Origin: Ophthalmolycus amberensis
Lineage: Eukaryota; Chordata; Actinopteri; Perciformes; Zoarcidae
Length of the DNA stretch: 64,000 bases
NCBI GenBank assembly: GCA_024529925.1
Contig: JAFEUB010000776.1
Coordinates: forward strand, 1-64,000
Direction: 5' to 3'
This document shows positions 25,600 through 40,000 of the stretch, in pieces. The position numbers and the translations under genes are program-made. Each line of letters begins with the position of its first letter. Position 1 is the first letter of the stretch. Under the pieces are notes generated by a model, which worked only from the letters and a program-made list of their open reading frames with translations, did no database searches and was not told the origin of the DNA.

Positions 25600-25698
25600 G
25601 TATCTTTATCTAAAATAAGAAGACAACAACACCTGTGACACTTTGTATGCATGCTCAAGTGTTGGAGAAGTAATGTCTCAGATTGATTACTAGTCAAG

Positions 25699-28600
25699 TT
25701 ACTCGGTAGGTTTCCGGTACTTAAGGAGCACAGGGTAAGTGGTGCCGATGTGCTTTTGGTTGTAGTGGTGGCAAACGATCTCCACGTCGTAGAAACTGAA
25801 CTGGACTTTGACGCGCTCGTTGGGCGAGATGAGGAAACAGAGGGTGTAGAGGGCGAGCTCAAACTCGGGACTGACGCCGATGAAGATGCTGCCCTTGGGC
25901 TTTATACCGTCCTTCCAGCTGAACTGTAGGGCCAGGATGTGTTTGTTCTCGTCGGGCTGCAGTGAGACAGAGAGAGAAAGAAACGGCAGGTGATGAGTAA
26001 TATTGAAGATGATGGTGTCCCTTGGGTCCAGTGCTAAACTACAGGAGACTCCTCACCATGTTTAAATAGAAAATGGGCCCGAAAATGCTCAGAAATTTGC
26101 ATTAGGCTCGGGTTAGAAAGACAGAATACAGAGAGCTGGGCAGAGTGAGAGAAGGGAAAACGTGGTCATAGCAGGATGTGAGGTTTCTCATCACCGTGCA
26201 AGAACGATGATGTGAGCAAGAGATTAGAGCAAGACTGCAAAGAGCGCAAGTCAACTTTGGGGGAGTCGAGGAGACGAGAAAGGACAGAAGAAAGATTTGT
26301 CAGATATGCAATACAGATTCAGCAGTGCTGAAAATATATTCATTGCCCCATCGAGGTCCAACTTAAAAAGCAACAATTACACCGTACCTGGGGTGAGTTT
26401 GCATTGACGCTGTAGCCTTTGTAATCGATGTGTCCCAGCTTCTCCTGCAGGTAGAGCTGGATCCAGTTGTGAAAGCCGATGACAGTCCTCCCTCCTCTCG
26501 TCTCTCCAACAAACACGTGTTCAAATCCAGAGGAGTCAGGCCTGGTGGGAGACACGCAGACACATTGGCTGATTTGTTGTCGAGCCGATGTAGTGTAGGC
26601 TCAGTTCATTTAAAGGCAGATGGAACTCTAACCTTTGCATCTTGGCATCTATTGAAAAGACTAAATTGTATGAACTTGTGTGCCATTTGGACAAAATGTG
26701 GTTCTTAGTGGCCGTTTCCTTCCTGAACGTGCAGCAATTATGCATTTTTCAGTAGTTCACTGCGATGCTGACTTGATGTGCTAGACAGAGCCAGTTTCTC
26801 ACAGTAAGGTTACCACCGTAGTGCCAGATTCCACGGGTGAAGTTATATTTAGGTGCTGTGCCAGATTCCACCCACTTGCTGGATCCTCTCCTCGCGTAAA
26901 GTTCAAACCAGATCCTGTACAGCTGCTCCTTGAATTGTGTCTCATCCTTTGGAGAGAGGTGCTTCTCGACCAGGTATTTATGAGCTAGCTGCAAACAAAC
27001 AAGAATTTACGAGCGAAATGTTTTCATTTACATTTGAAATGTCTCAACAACTATCTGATGGATTGCCAGTACATTTTGTGCAGACATTCATGGTGCCTAG
27101 ACAAATCAATCTTACTGACTTTCATGACCCCCCCCCCCTGACTTTTCATCTTCCACCATCATCAGGTGAAAAACATACCACCTGCAAAACTAACGACATC
27201 CCCATCATCCTCTATTGTACTTTTTTGGTGGCAATAATAAGTAAATGTTAGCATGCTATAACTTGCTACATTAAGATACTGTACATAGTGAACATTATAC
27301 ATGCTGAACATCGATCAACTTGTTAGCTTTGTCATGGAGAGCATGTTAGCATGCTGGCATTAGCATTTAGCTAAAAGCAAAGCTGTGTCTGTGTACAACC
27401 TCACAGTCTGTAGCATGTGTGTAGACTGATTCAATCATTGTGAGAGTCCGTTTAATTGTATTATATGATTATTTCAAGGGTTATTTCCAAACGTCCCAGC
27501 AGGTACCTTCATAGTGGGACTCTGAATGATGGAGTCCAGGAATTTGTGGTTCTCTGCCACCTCCTCAGGGGTTACAATTTCTGGCTCGCCGGTGTCACTC
27601 ACATAGTTATCCAAGAGGGAGATAAAGGCTGTAGAAACAAACACAGACACTCTTCAATAAGGGATTGTGTTCAGACTGGGACATGGATATAATGGCAATT
27701 ATGAAAGCTGAATACAGAAACCAGCATAGTATGGATGGAAAAAGTGTCAAAACTGATTTTGTGTCGACTTGGATGCATTTGGCCTGAAAAAAGCTCCAGG
27801 AGCAGTGAAGCAGGTTGCTCGAGACCACGGACAGCTGCCTCAGAGGGAACTCTGATTACCAACTGTTACATGATTCTCCAATAACTCCTCTGTGTGAGGA
27901 CAGCATGATACACAGCATAAATCTGCTGAAACATCCTGAGAAAAGAATTGTCCGAATGAAGCGTTCTTCAGCAGTTTTCACGCGTCGGAAGATTTAAAGA
28001 AGCCAGTGGTTATAGAGGAGCATGTTTCTGCACCCAGCGCAGTGAACTCCGCATGCTCTGTGGTTATGCAACACGGCACTGTTCGTCATCAGGAGATTAT
28101 GAGTAGATGAAGAAGCTTTACTCTGAAGGGGAGGCGAGGAGGAGGATGGGATCAAACTGGTAAACAGTACGGTGGAATGTGTGAAGAGATTACGTCAATT
28201 CAAACATTTTTGACGCAGCACTTGCGTTCGATGAAGAAAGATAATTCACTTTTCATGCACTTACCTAAAAAAGTCTCCTTTTTGAAAAGGTTCTCATCGA
28301 CAAATGTAAACAGAGGATACCCGGCTCCGTCGTTGTTGTCGTTGATGCCCATGGTGTCTCCAGCTTTGCCCTGCAGCAGGAAGAGAACCACTCAAACTTA
28401 ATAATTGGACTCGTGCATGTATTTATGGCACATCTCAGATGCTTTATTTGCTTGCTTTCGTCCACTGCGAATGCCGTCGGAGATACTTTTGCAACACGGA
28501 AGCACTGCCACAGTGTGAAACAATAACCAAACCACCTAACAGTAAAACAATATATATACAGGTGATACAGAAAAGCTAATACATTAAACAACAGAACCAA

Positions 28601-28942
28601 ACATAGATATCAAAGTGTTCTGTTGTCTAATCTCAGCTGGCGGTTGAGATTAAGACCACATTCCCCACAATCCTCATTGCTCCCTGTCACATAAAAGAAA
28701 GCACATACAAAGTGATCTGTCCCTTTATATAGCTTGGGTATATAGGTTAATGTCTTCAGCACCGACTAAACTACACATAACAAGCTGTGAGCCATGGCTA
28801 ATGAAGGCCTCATGCCTGAGAGTGTGTACGTGAGGTGCACCTGCAGAGAGATCCTGTAGTCTTTTCCAGGTTTGAACCTGTTGACGTCATTGTCCCACAG
28901 CTCCTGCACCATGGCCGACAGCTCTCTGTCACTCTCAATCAT
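25699..28942 (-). CDS. Poly(U)-specific endoribonuclease, XendoU/ENDOU family, 6 exons, 284 aa
   Basis: Mn2+-dependent, U-specific endoribonuclease of the XendoU family, a fold shared by Xenopus XendoU, vertebrate ENDOU and the fish endou paralogues. Coding exons: 28841-28942, 28265-28370, 27507-27628, 26876-26988, 26388-26541, 25699-25956; sum 855 nt with GT-AG borders. The protein starts MIESDRELSAMVQELWD and has the family landmarks NRFKPGKDYRISLQ, AFISLLDNY, GFEHVFVGE, HNWIQLYLQEK, DYKGY and IGVSPEFE. The catalytic set is intact: E155, H156, E161, H172 and K218, each six positions before the XendoU residues as I remember them (E161, H162, E167, H178, K224). There is no somatomedin-B domain or signal peptide, so it resembles the compact, intracellular type. 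The start is an in-frame Met in an exon open upstream to an acceptor at 29016, so a longer N-terminus is possible. Which paralogue it is (endou, endouc, endou2) cannot be decided here. Confidence 0.92.
27034..27440 (+). repeat. Dispersed teleost repeat copy (3)
   Basis: Longest copy in the window, in an EndoU intron. It has 'atgtctcaacaactatctga', 'ggattgccagtacattttg', 'gacattcatggtgcc', a C run, 'agcatgttagcatgctggc' and 'ttagcatttagctaaaagca'. The phrase order matches the copy at 1674-1945. Confidence 0.65.
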
Positions 28943-29539
28943 GATGCGACCGCTCCGTTGTGTTCTTGGTCCCGCAGTGGATGAGCTATGGATGGTCTGG
29001 TCCCAGTGGATGTCTGCTACGGGAGAGTTCATACAGCTCGGTGTTAACAATGGTGGACAGTAACAAAAAGCACATTTACTCCATGAGCTAAAGTTTAAAT
29101 TTGATACTTTTTCATTTTTTGTACTTTAAGATAGTTTACTTGACTTTTTCAGACTTTTTTGTTGTTTTTTCGTTTTGTTTTTACATTCATTTCAGAATTT
29201 TTATCTGACTAATAATAGAAAGCCATCGTATCAGAAATAACAGTAAAAGTGCTTTTAGAGTTATTTAGCACCTGCTTCTTAGATAGATAGACAAATTAAT
29301 GGATAAAAGTTTTACACACGATCACAAAACTGTGGTTCAAAAGGCGATCATCAGGTTAATGTTTAGTCCACAGCATTGTAAAAACATAGTAGCTTCCCCA
29401 GCCAGACACAGCTCATCCATCCAGCATCAACATCACCACTGCATTCCACAAAAACATGTCCGACAACAGAACATCCACGACACCGAGCTCTGGGATCCAG
29501 GCCCCGGGCCGCTTCCCATCACCACCACATCAGAGATCC

Positions 29540-29762
29540 ACTGACCTTATTTCCTTTTTGAGTCTCGTCCTGCTGTTTCTGGTTCGGAAAAAGGAAGGAA
29601 AGAACGAGTGATTTGGGGGTTCCTCAGTGTCGGTCAGGTGCTGCTGCTTGTGGTTTCCTGAAAGCAGGTGTCTTTATGGGCATAGTAACAGTTCAGTCAG
29701 TCAGTCAGTGTGTGGTGAAAGACAAGCAGGGGCTGGAGGGGGGGGGGGGGGGGGGGGGGGGG
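29540..29762 (-). other. Possible 5' non-coding exon of the EndoU gene, with an upstream G25 run
   Basis: On the minus strand, sequence ending 'GGAAATAAG|gtcagt' (exon edge about 29546) could splice to the acceptor at 29016 upstream of the chosen Met. No usable ATG opens into the coding frame from this block. A run of 25 Gs (29738-29762; poly-C on the gene strand) lies further upstream. The assignment is weak. Confidence 0.25.
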
Positions 29763-29769
29763 TCACGGG

Positions 29770-32160
29770 GCAGGGGATGGGACAGGACAGGAGAGAGGGG
29801 CCATTTTAAAAGGGTTATCCCCTGTCAGCAACTCTAGCCAAAGGGATTACACCATGTTGTCGTCTCTTTTCAATCTCAGGCTGAAACGTGGGCCCTTTGT
29901 TTCTTTAGTGTTGCATTGTTTCTCTTGCTGTCACAGTGTAACCTCTGGATTACAGGGTAAATGTGGGTCATGTTTCAGGTAACAAGGTGTTCTAAAAGCT
30001 CACTTAAAGCACGACACAGAGCTCGTTTTTTTTTTTTAATCCAACAGAAAATTCTCAGTCGTGTTAACATTTCTGATTTTGCAGTTTCCATTTGTCGATC
30101 TTAACTATCAATACTGAATAGAGGAAAACTTAAATCAATCCGTTAGAACATCTGAAAAGGCTAGAGGCTCTTCTGAAACTTTTTAGAAAAGCATTGCATC
30201 TGGTTTGACATGTTTTTATCAGTATTTGCTTCCTAACTTTAAAGGTTTATAATAATAAAATAATAGTTAGAATGTTAAAATGTTTACCAATTAAAGCATT
30301 TCTAATTGTATTAGTTTGTCTACAATCAAGCTTACAGCTAACCAAGCTAGCCACTATATTAGCCTTCTGGAGCTAATGAGTTGCTATTACAACATTCTAG
30401 TCACCGTTGTCTCTTGTGGACTCGACTGGATTTGTGTTGTGTTGTACTTCCTTTGATATTTTACTCATGATTCTGTTTCTTCTTGGCATGAAGCACAACC
30501 TAACAAATTTGACAGCTATACGTTTGTGAATGCAGTTTCTTTGTTCCTCAACTTTATACCTTTGGCCCAACTCTTGTGTCTTTCGGTCACAAATCAAACG
30601 AGTTTCATCGACAAACTGTAAAGTGGGAACATTTATTTTTGACAAAACTTATGCCCAATGAATTTTAACAGAAATCAGCAGGTCCTGTTTTCACGTTTCT
30701 TACATGAGACATGAAGTGACGGCGACACTGAAGGGAAGGTGGATCCGTGTGCATTCTGAAGCAAAAGATTGTCTTCATAACATACCACACCTGCATCCAT
30801 GTTTAAAGCAGTCTGCACTTTTAATGCAGTGCGGAGCAAAACATTCAGTTGATGAAGAACAGATTTAAGGGTTCAATTTCAAACAGAACTGCCTCCATGA
30901 GACCGACTCCTTTTTGATCAAATGCAAACTAAATATATATAATAAAAATAAATTAACATTATACAAAATATTTTTGTATCTCTAGACATTATCAAGATCA
31001 TATGGCCTCTCTTCGACACTTAACTTTGGCAACATTCAAGTAACAAGTTGTGCAAAGGAGGGTGTGTATCGGGGTTGTTTTACAGAGTGAGGGTCTCCGT
31101 TCTCACACCTCAGTCCCTGAATGACTCAACACACGACATAATCCCAATCCCAGGAACCCCGACAGGGGACCGACTGTCATGAATAATCACTGCAGTGCCC
31201 TCCGTTAGTCTGTACGGACAAATACAGACCAACTATGAAACCCTTTCTCCCAAAACCAATCTCATCAAATTCTTCTTTCCAACAAGCCTGATTTCAATCG
31301 TATCACATGCAAAATGAGCGTTTCTGTAAATTAACTCAAGAAAAAGAAAATTCTACCATTCTGGTAGTCAACCAACAAAACCTATGTAATTCTGTAATTA
31401 TGTCCGTGATATTAATCTACAGGTTTTTCCTATATTTATGTTAATCCTGTATCATGTGTGTGTCTCGGTCAGATTTTTAAATTCACTAAATCCAACTGGA
31501 AGTTGGTCTGAAGAAAAGTTAGCGGTTAGTTAGCGTCATAGTTTTGACACACGACAGAGAAACAGCCAGCGGGTAGATACTGAATATGACAAAGAGCAAA
31601 CGCAGTTATTCTTTCTGCTGCAACGCTCAGTTGATAGCTAATAGTAAGCAAACACCTCGACCAGTGGCTACAGTATCACCTGTTGATCATTACTGTGAAT
31701 GTCGAAACTCATCATGAAAAAGTCCAATTACAGAGCGAGTAGATATCTAGAATACAGTAGAGAGAGACTTACATTTCTTTTTGCTCTTTTGAAATAAGTC
31801 CTATGACATCATGTCTAAAAGATTCATGACCACCAACAATGTATTCTTGATGTTTTTAAGAAAAATGTCCACAGTTGTTCCTCCGTTACTCTCTTGAGAT
31901 TAAAACTGAAAGGGTTCTTTCCATTTCCTGAATACCTTATTTACATGAAACCTTATATTAAGCATGAACAACTGACACACAGACATTGAATGTTTTATAC
32001 CCAAGATGCCTGAAAACATAATCTTGTGGCACCACGGTACATGTTGTATTTGCACTGTTGTGCACTGACGCAGGCATAGTTAGTGTCACAGGTGAAGTGA
32101 TGGTTTATGGGGGATAAAGTGCATTCGAATGGAGCATACAGCGGCTAGGTGCGGCGCGGG
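29770..32160. other. Intergenic and RNF14 3' UTR region
   Basis: About 2.4 kb between the EndoU 5' side and the RNF14 stop codon. It is AT-rich and holds no recognised coding sequence. The right part must contain the RNF14 3' UTR. A minus-strand AATAAA near 30630-30640 is one possible end, which would make a UTR of about 1.5 kb. Confidence 0.5.
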
Positions 32161-32165
32161 GGTCG

Positions 32166-34927
<2,762 letters not shown>

Positions 34928-34930
<3 letters not shown>

Positions 34931-34936
34931 TTACAT
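34928..34936 (-). promoter_or_regulatory. ATG-TAA start-stop element abutting the RNF14 start
   Basis: On the gene strand the exon begins GAATGTAAATGTCC. An ATG followed at once by TAA (34931-34936) directly precedes the main ATG (34928-34930), in the same frame. Minimal start-stop uORFs can hold initiating ribosomes and lower translation. An acceptor 'ttctttag' puts the exon edge at 34938, so both ATGs are in the mature mRNA. Confidence 0.6.
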
Positions 34937-35550
34937 TCCTAAAGAACGATAACAACACAAGCGACACATGGATGTTAGCGAGGGCCAAACTACCACACAT
35001 CACATACCGGTTTATCACGAGCTACTATCAACACCTTGTCTAGCCTGTCATATATTGATTATTTAGTCTAAAGTTAGTTAATTATTTACCATTTACTCAA
35101 AGCAGAACGCTACGTTAATGGTGTCGCAACTTCGCCGTCAAAGAGCGTCAGCTTGCCTTTAGATAACGTAACATTACAGCCTGTGGCCTCAGAGTTATTA
35201 GCACGCTAGCTAGCAAAAAGTAAACTTTATTAATTTTAAAATATGGTCGATATTATTCATAAATATGTATCTCGGCAAAATAAGATGTGTGTTGTTTTCG
35301 GACACAGGGGTAAAACTGGCAAACTTTCCCGCCAGCATACAAGTTAAGCTAGCGAACTAGGAAACTTAAGTTAGCAGCAGTGCTAAGCTAGCTAGCAACG
35401 TTAGCTGATGTCAACAGTGACTATGGCTACAGTCTCTGTGACAACATCAAACCATGGCAACACTGCTTCCGTACTTCTGAGCTAAGCTACATCATGCTAA
35501 CATAAGTGCGGTGACGCAGAAAATATGTGGGAAAATAACGCGTTTCTCAC

Positions 35551-35600
35551 CTTTTCAGACCAAATACGAGTGAGTCTTGCGCTCTGACTGGTGCATGACC
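35551..35600 (-). other. RNF14 5' non-coding exon 1 (3' edge)
   Basis: Minus-strand sequence 'TTTGGTCTGAAAAG|gtgaga' is a consensus donor about 620 bases upstream of the coding exon's acceptor at 34938, and marks the 3' edge of a leader exon. The start of transcription is not fixed; 35600 is a guess. The flanking sequence up to about 35640 has several CG dinucleotides and no TATA box. Confidence 0.5.
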
Positions 35601-35639
35601 GGAGGCAGTGTGGGTGTGACAGCGACGCCTGGTGGTTCA

Positions 35640-37061
35640 TGCACTGCAGGCTTAATTCATTCAAACCACGCTAATAGCGACACATCCTTTCATTTTTTAT
35701 TAAGGGTATTTTGTATTTGAGTATTTATTATCTTACATTGTAGTAGAAGTTAAATCATTGACACCAACTTTATTTAATTAGTTTTATTATATTCATACTA
35801 TCAAACACCAGATACATCCAATATTAAATGCTTTCCTTCCTTTATTATTGATTGATTGGACTGATTGCATGACTTAGGTCAGCACTTGACAATTATTTTG
35901 ATGATTGCTGAATCCTATTTTATTTTGGAGTTTCCCATTAAGCCCTATATGTTGGATCACCTGATTTGCAGGCACCTGTGCCGACTAAGGTAGGGTTCAA
36001 CTAACTCCCTCTCTCTGCTGCAGCAGCACCTCTGTGGTGCCTGGTATTTGGTTTTCATATATTTATTTTAATAAACTTACATGCATTAAAACTTGTGTCC
36101 ATTATTATGTTCAGTGTTGAGCGAGCCGAAACATAATGTTTATTCAGCCATATATTTGCTCGATTATTTGAGAAAATAGAAGACAAAGAAAACCAGTAGT
36201 AACATTTATGAAACTGTGACCAGTGCATCATCATTGTCTGTCTTCGTACACTTGACCTATTATGGTATCGTCCACTAATAGCAACACATTTCTATTCCTT
36301 TTTTTTTTTGTTCAAGGTTTATTTTTGCTTTTTTTTGGTGATGTGGCAACAACAGCAGCACCCAGAAAGAGATTTGTTGGACACTCACACCGTTAAGTAG
36401 AAAAAAACAGTACAAGGCTACCAGAGGACCAACGGACCATCGCTTTTGAATGAGAAAAGCCAAACAATGAAATGCTGCATGACAGTAACTTATAGTATCT
36501 AGTTTCAACATACAATACACGAAAACTCAATAAAAACCGTCTTCCTCAACTTTAAACTAAATACATCATAATCCAGCAGTTACAATTATTTGAAGTCATG
36601 TACAACTTGGAACAGTCCATGTTCGTTTACGTACGCATCAGTACCTCTACCGCATTTAGACACACTGCATTACTTTACATTGTAACGTTGTGTATAACTA
36701 GTTTCTTCTGCACAGCCACTTTGCTTACAATTCTTCAAATCTGACAGTCTTAGCTCAAATGTGCTCAGGAGATGCTGAACTAAACAATCTTTAACATAAT
36801 GGCCATCAAAGCAACACGGAGAAAGCAGTTTCCACCCGACACGGACAACGGTTATGTGGTAAAGTAGTCTATTCATTAATAATATTATGCATTGTATTCA
36901 TCAAACAAAAAGAGAAATGACATGCCGATGAGGACGGCTGATGAACACGATTAATTAGGGACGCTGCCGTTTGCGTTTTCCGTGTCGTCGATATAAATCT
37001 CAGAAGAACGACAGTAGTAGCAGGACAAACGGAGGTGAAACTCAGGTCGCAGCTGCAACAG
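35640..37061. other. RNF14-HSPA4 intergenic region with HSPA4 3' UTR
   Basis: No coding sequence recognised. On the minus strand AATAAA occurs at 36318-36323, about 740 bases past the HSPA4 stop, a reasonable end for its 3' UTR. Poly-T/poly-A tracts around 36300-36340 are simple sequence. Confidence 0.5.
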
Positions 37062-40000
37062 TTAGTCGATGTCCATTTCAGGAAGCTTGTTCTCCGCCGC
37101 TCCTTGTTCCATGCCCGCAGACGTGGCTTTGTCTGAGTTGCATGACTGGCTCTCGGTGGCCTCCTGCTCGTTGACTGGCCCATTCTCCGTATTTTCCTCC
37201 TTGGGAGGCTCCACTTTGGGCTTGGGTTTGGATACCACGGGGTTACAGGCTGAATAAAGCTCCTGCACAAGGAAGAAGGAAGTATTGGTCAGAGGAAGAT
37301 TTAAATAAAGCAATTTCTTCTCCAGCGACCAGGTTCTGCTCACTCGATCAGTTTTTAAATTACGTTGATTTCTACAACCAATCACTAATCTACAGGGAGT
37401 GGATTTGGTGAAGCTACCTTCACATTTTCAAGTTGTGTGTGCGTGTGTGTGCATTGAATGCACTCCCGGTACCTTAATCTTGGCCTGGATCTCTCCGACT
37501 TTGACCACTGGTTCCAGAGTGAGGTCCTGATTATTCTGCTGGTTCATCTTGCTGCTAATCCAGATCATGGCGTCCTTCGCCTGCTTTTCCACCCGAGTCA
37601 CTTCCAGCTCATCCAGATGGTCGTACAGCTCGTCCTGTTGGGAGAAGCACACATAAATTAGGACAACGATTTTCATAAATAACTTCACATAGAATCACAT
37701 GAACTGTTATTAAAATGTCTAATACAACACCAACATTATCAAACTAAGCAAGCCTTTGGTTAGTCAACACACTCGCTCTCCGTGCCAGGCTACCTTTGCC
37801 TTGTACGCTTCAACGATCTTCATGTACATCTGGAGCAGTCTGCCGAGCTCCTCAAAAGCTTTTGGTCTCTCCTCAGCTTCCATGTATCGCTCACAAATTG
37901 GTTGGCCCATTGTCTGTAGAAAAGAGACGACATCACGTTTAGTCTCAAGACAAAAAACACATAACAAGGCGTATTCATCGGGACTAAATAAACCAATTCA
38001 CTTCTGAGAAATAGTGATATTGTAGAGGATGAAGCCATTCTCCTATTTGAAATATTGAACTATGAATATCAGCTTTCTATGACAGTCACAGAATACAGTC
38101 GATAAACATGTATTCTAAACCACAGTCATCTTAACAAGCAGGGTGCCTGGTCAAATGACTGTCCAGTGAACCATCTTCTTAAAATCTACGAGTTCCCTTT
38201 TGCATGAGAGTATTATTACTTCTGCCCAGTACTTCCTGGGTACCTTCAGTTCAGCCAGTTTGTCAATGTACACTTGTTTCTGTTGGTCCTCTCCGTCTTC
38301 ATACAGCCAGTTCTCGGTGTCCTCCAGCCTCAAGGAGAACGTGTCACGATCCTACATGTCAAACAAGGAGCAAGATTAAATTCACAACGTACAAAAACAA
38401 ACAGAACAAAGCATGACATAGATTAATGTCCGTTAACGTGCGTCTGAAGCGCGATCTATACTCACAGCCTCGTTCACAAACTTCTCCAGGACCCCGTGCA
38501 GTTTGTCCCTCATGTCGTACACATACTCTTCTACGTTGTTCTTTGCGTCGTTCCGCTCCTTCTCTAGCTTATCCTGCATGATCATCTTCCCCTGGAAGAG
38601 ACGCAAGGCAGGTGTTACCGAGTCAGCGGAAGTGCACACACGAAACACTTGAGGATGGACCGAATGCACATTAAATATTAAATTATATTTGGTGGATGCC
38701 GACACCCAAAGAACCTAATTTAAACCTTGTAAAGTAAATAAGTGGGAAAGTTAAAAATCTCTCTGGTGGGGGAAAAAACAAATCCACCTCTGTTATGAAT
38801 CTTAAATAACAATGTGGAAAGAAGTTTTAGAGTACGATGTTGTTATTAGGTCATCGGATAAAGCACAGCTGCTACATCATTAACATCAATTATAAAGTGA
38901 CCAACAGTGTTTCTCCTTTGTTTTGAAGAAAAAGCAAATGAACGCTGTACTAGTAAGTTTCACTCGCACATGACTTAGACGAACACCGTGAGCGCCTGCT
39001 AGACAATCGTGGTGATTTTTTAGAACATTACCTCATTCTCCACAGACAGATTTAGTGCGTCATCCGACAGCTGCCCGTGCAAACTGTTCTCGATGGGCAG
39101 CTCCACCGTCTTCGTCTTCACTTTGGGCTTCTTGGCCTGAGGGGGCTGCTCGTTCTTCTTCGCCTGCTTGGCATCTTCTGCCGTCTGAAAAAGGAGAGAT
39201 GAAAATCATTTTAGTCTGCAAATAAAACATTTACCCCTGACATAGCTAAAGGCTGTGGTAAATGTCTAACATGTGCTTCAGTCGACGACGGTTTCAATTA
39301 TTCTCCACTGGTTATTAGCCACGTACTGGAAATCTGACAATAACTTTATAATCTCTTGTCATGTTTCCCGTTCTCCATACTTTATTCCTTTCCTTCCCAT
39401 GTTCTTAGCATGGAAATAGGGAAAGAAGGAAGTACAAAAGGCAGTGTGACTCATACCGTATGGAACATGTAATGGCATAATGGTCATTGTCTTAACGTCA
39501 TGCACAAGGTTACCTCCATCTCCTCGGCCTCTGATTTGTTGTCTGCGTTGTCTCCACACTGGTGTTTGTGATCCTCCTGGTCCACGTGCATTTTGCTCTG
39601 ACGCACGGTAACACAATGAAAGACATATTACATCAACTGTGTTAAAGATAACACATTGCATTTTGCAGCTGGTACAAAAACTAAATCATTTTTTTCGTTC
39701 ATACTCGCAGTCTTTTGAGTGACATTCAAACCAGAAGAACACTTATGATGCAGTGCTTTGGGGAAAAAAGGTCAAACAGTTGGCTCTGGAGCGCAAATTC
39801 TGGAGCTTGTTAAGGCAAGACATCTGAATTCCATTGTGATGACATTAATGACTATAAAAACCAAGGTGCGGCCAGACTGTGAGCGAGATCTCTGAGGTGA
39901 AACAAAGCAAACAGCATAGAATAAAACCTGTGTGTGTGTGTGTGTGTCTCATTCTCTTACACACAGGAGTACACACACCTCCTCTTCCTTTGCTGGCTGG

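Noticed and set aside
26749..26875. Longer reading of the EndoU exon ending ...WVESGTAPKYNFTRGIW
   Set aside because: This is intron read-through. Splicing at AGCAA|gtgggt joins to G|CCTGACTCC and restores the family sequence SSKPDSSGFEHVFVGE.
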